Origin: an uncultured beta proteobacterium
Lineage (GTDB): Bacteria; Pseudomonadota; Gammaproteobacteria; Burkholderiales; Burkholderiaceae
Direction of reading: 5' to 3'
Assembly: GCA_903938955.1 (NCBI GenBank)
Contig: CAJAFJ010000504.1
Location: 1-7,439, forward strand
DNA length: 7,439 bases
Shown here: positions 7,129 through 7,439 of the stretch, piece by piece
Layout: each line of letters opens with the position of its first letter
Numbering within the stretch: the stretch's first letter is position 1
The notes under the pieces: generated by a model
Databases searched by the model: none
What the model saw: the letters and a program-made list of their open reading frames with translations, nothing else
Told to the model about the DNA's origin: nothing
Translations under genes and position numbers: made by a program

Positions 7129-7131
7129 ATA

Positions 7132-7434
7132 ATGGCATCTACCAAACCCAAGAAAAAAAACCCACGCCTGGCGTCGGGTCGTAAACGCGTCCGTCAGGAC
7201 ATCAAAATCAATGCAGCGAACACTTCCCTGCGTTCCAAGTACCGCACCGCGGTCAAGAACGTAGAAAAAGCAGTTCTCGCTGGCGACAAGGTCAAAGCGA
7301 CCGAGTTGTTTGCCAAAATGCAAGCCGTGGTTGACACCGTGGCTGACAAAGGCATCTTCCACAAAAACAAAGCAGCTCGTGACAAGAGCCGCCTGTCGAC
7401 CAAGGTGAAAGCCCTGGCCGCAGTAGCCGCCTGA
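7132..7434 (+). CDS. rpsT: 30S ribosomal protein S20
   Basis: S20 is a small basic primary 16S rRNA-binding protein of the 30S subunit. The 100-residue product begins [19 protein letters not shown], followed by the helical S20 pattern including [19 protein letters not shown] and [15 protein letters not shown]. It is somewhat longer than the 87-residue E. coli protein because of a C-terminal extension ending ALAAVAA. The ATG at 7132 has a strong Shine-Dalgarno. The gene is complete, with TGA at 7432-7434. It begins 3 nt after the GGDEF-EAL stop, yet it probably has its own promoter inside the end of that gene. Its use of CGT arginine and AAC/AAG codons differs slightly from the neighbours, as expected for high expression. 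No terminator is visible in the five bases left in the window. Confidence 0.98.
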   Translation: MASTKPKKKNPRLASGRKRVRQDIKINAANTSLRSKYRTAVKNVEKAVLAGDKVKATELFAKMQAVVDTVADKGIFHKNKAARDKSRLSTKVKALAAVAA

Positions 7435-7439
7435 TTTCA

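Noticed and set aside
1..7439. Search for a mobile element, CRISPR-like repeats, att sites or a defence cassette.
   Set aside because: No terminal inverted repeats, transposase or integrase, short regular repeats or tRNA are visible; base composition looks uniform across the window.

Overview
The window reads as a chromosomal segment of a GC-rich betaproteobacterium, probably Comamonadaceae-like (Rhodoferax, Polaromonas, Acidovorax type). The basis is codon usage and the look of the MurJ, S20 and SirB1-family proteins. This taxonomic placement is by eye, not by search. No mobile element, tRNA, rRNA or CRISPR is visible, and coding density is close to complete.

Layout. (1) Positions 1-935, plus strand: the C-terminal three quarters of a major facilitator superfamily transporter whose 5' end lies outside the window. 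(2) A minus-strand cluster read from 4495 down to 954 and converging on the MFS gene: murJ (lipid II flippase), then a 341-residue PAS-only sensor protein, then a SirB1-type transglutaminase-like/TPR protein. Gaps are short (71 and 27 nt) and this is probably one transcription unit. (3) Diverging from murJ, plus strand 4585-7128: a large cytoplasmic c-di-GMP enzyme with three tandem PAS domains of one subtype followed by intact GGDEF and EAL domains. (4) Three bases after its stop, rpsT (ribosomal protein S20), with a good Shine-Dalgarno and a likely extended -10 promoter inside the end of the c-di-GMP gene.

How the genes may relate. murJ, the SirB1-family gene and rpsT are housekeeping genes that I recall lying close together in related bacteria. 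The two PAS genes look like lineage-specific additions on either side of murJ. The most interesting items are the second PAS domain of the PAS-only protein, which closely resembles a LOV photoreceptor domain but has Tyr in place of the photoactive Cys and no recognisable output domain after it; the triple PAS array feeding an apparently bifunctional GGDEF-EAL enzyme; and the embedding of the rpsT promoter in the 3' end of that enzyme's gene. I see no clear evidence for a wholly new multi-gene system. Most of the window is ordinary chromosomal content with two signalling genes of unknown input.
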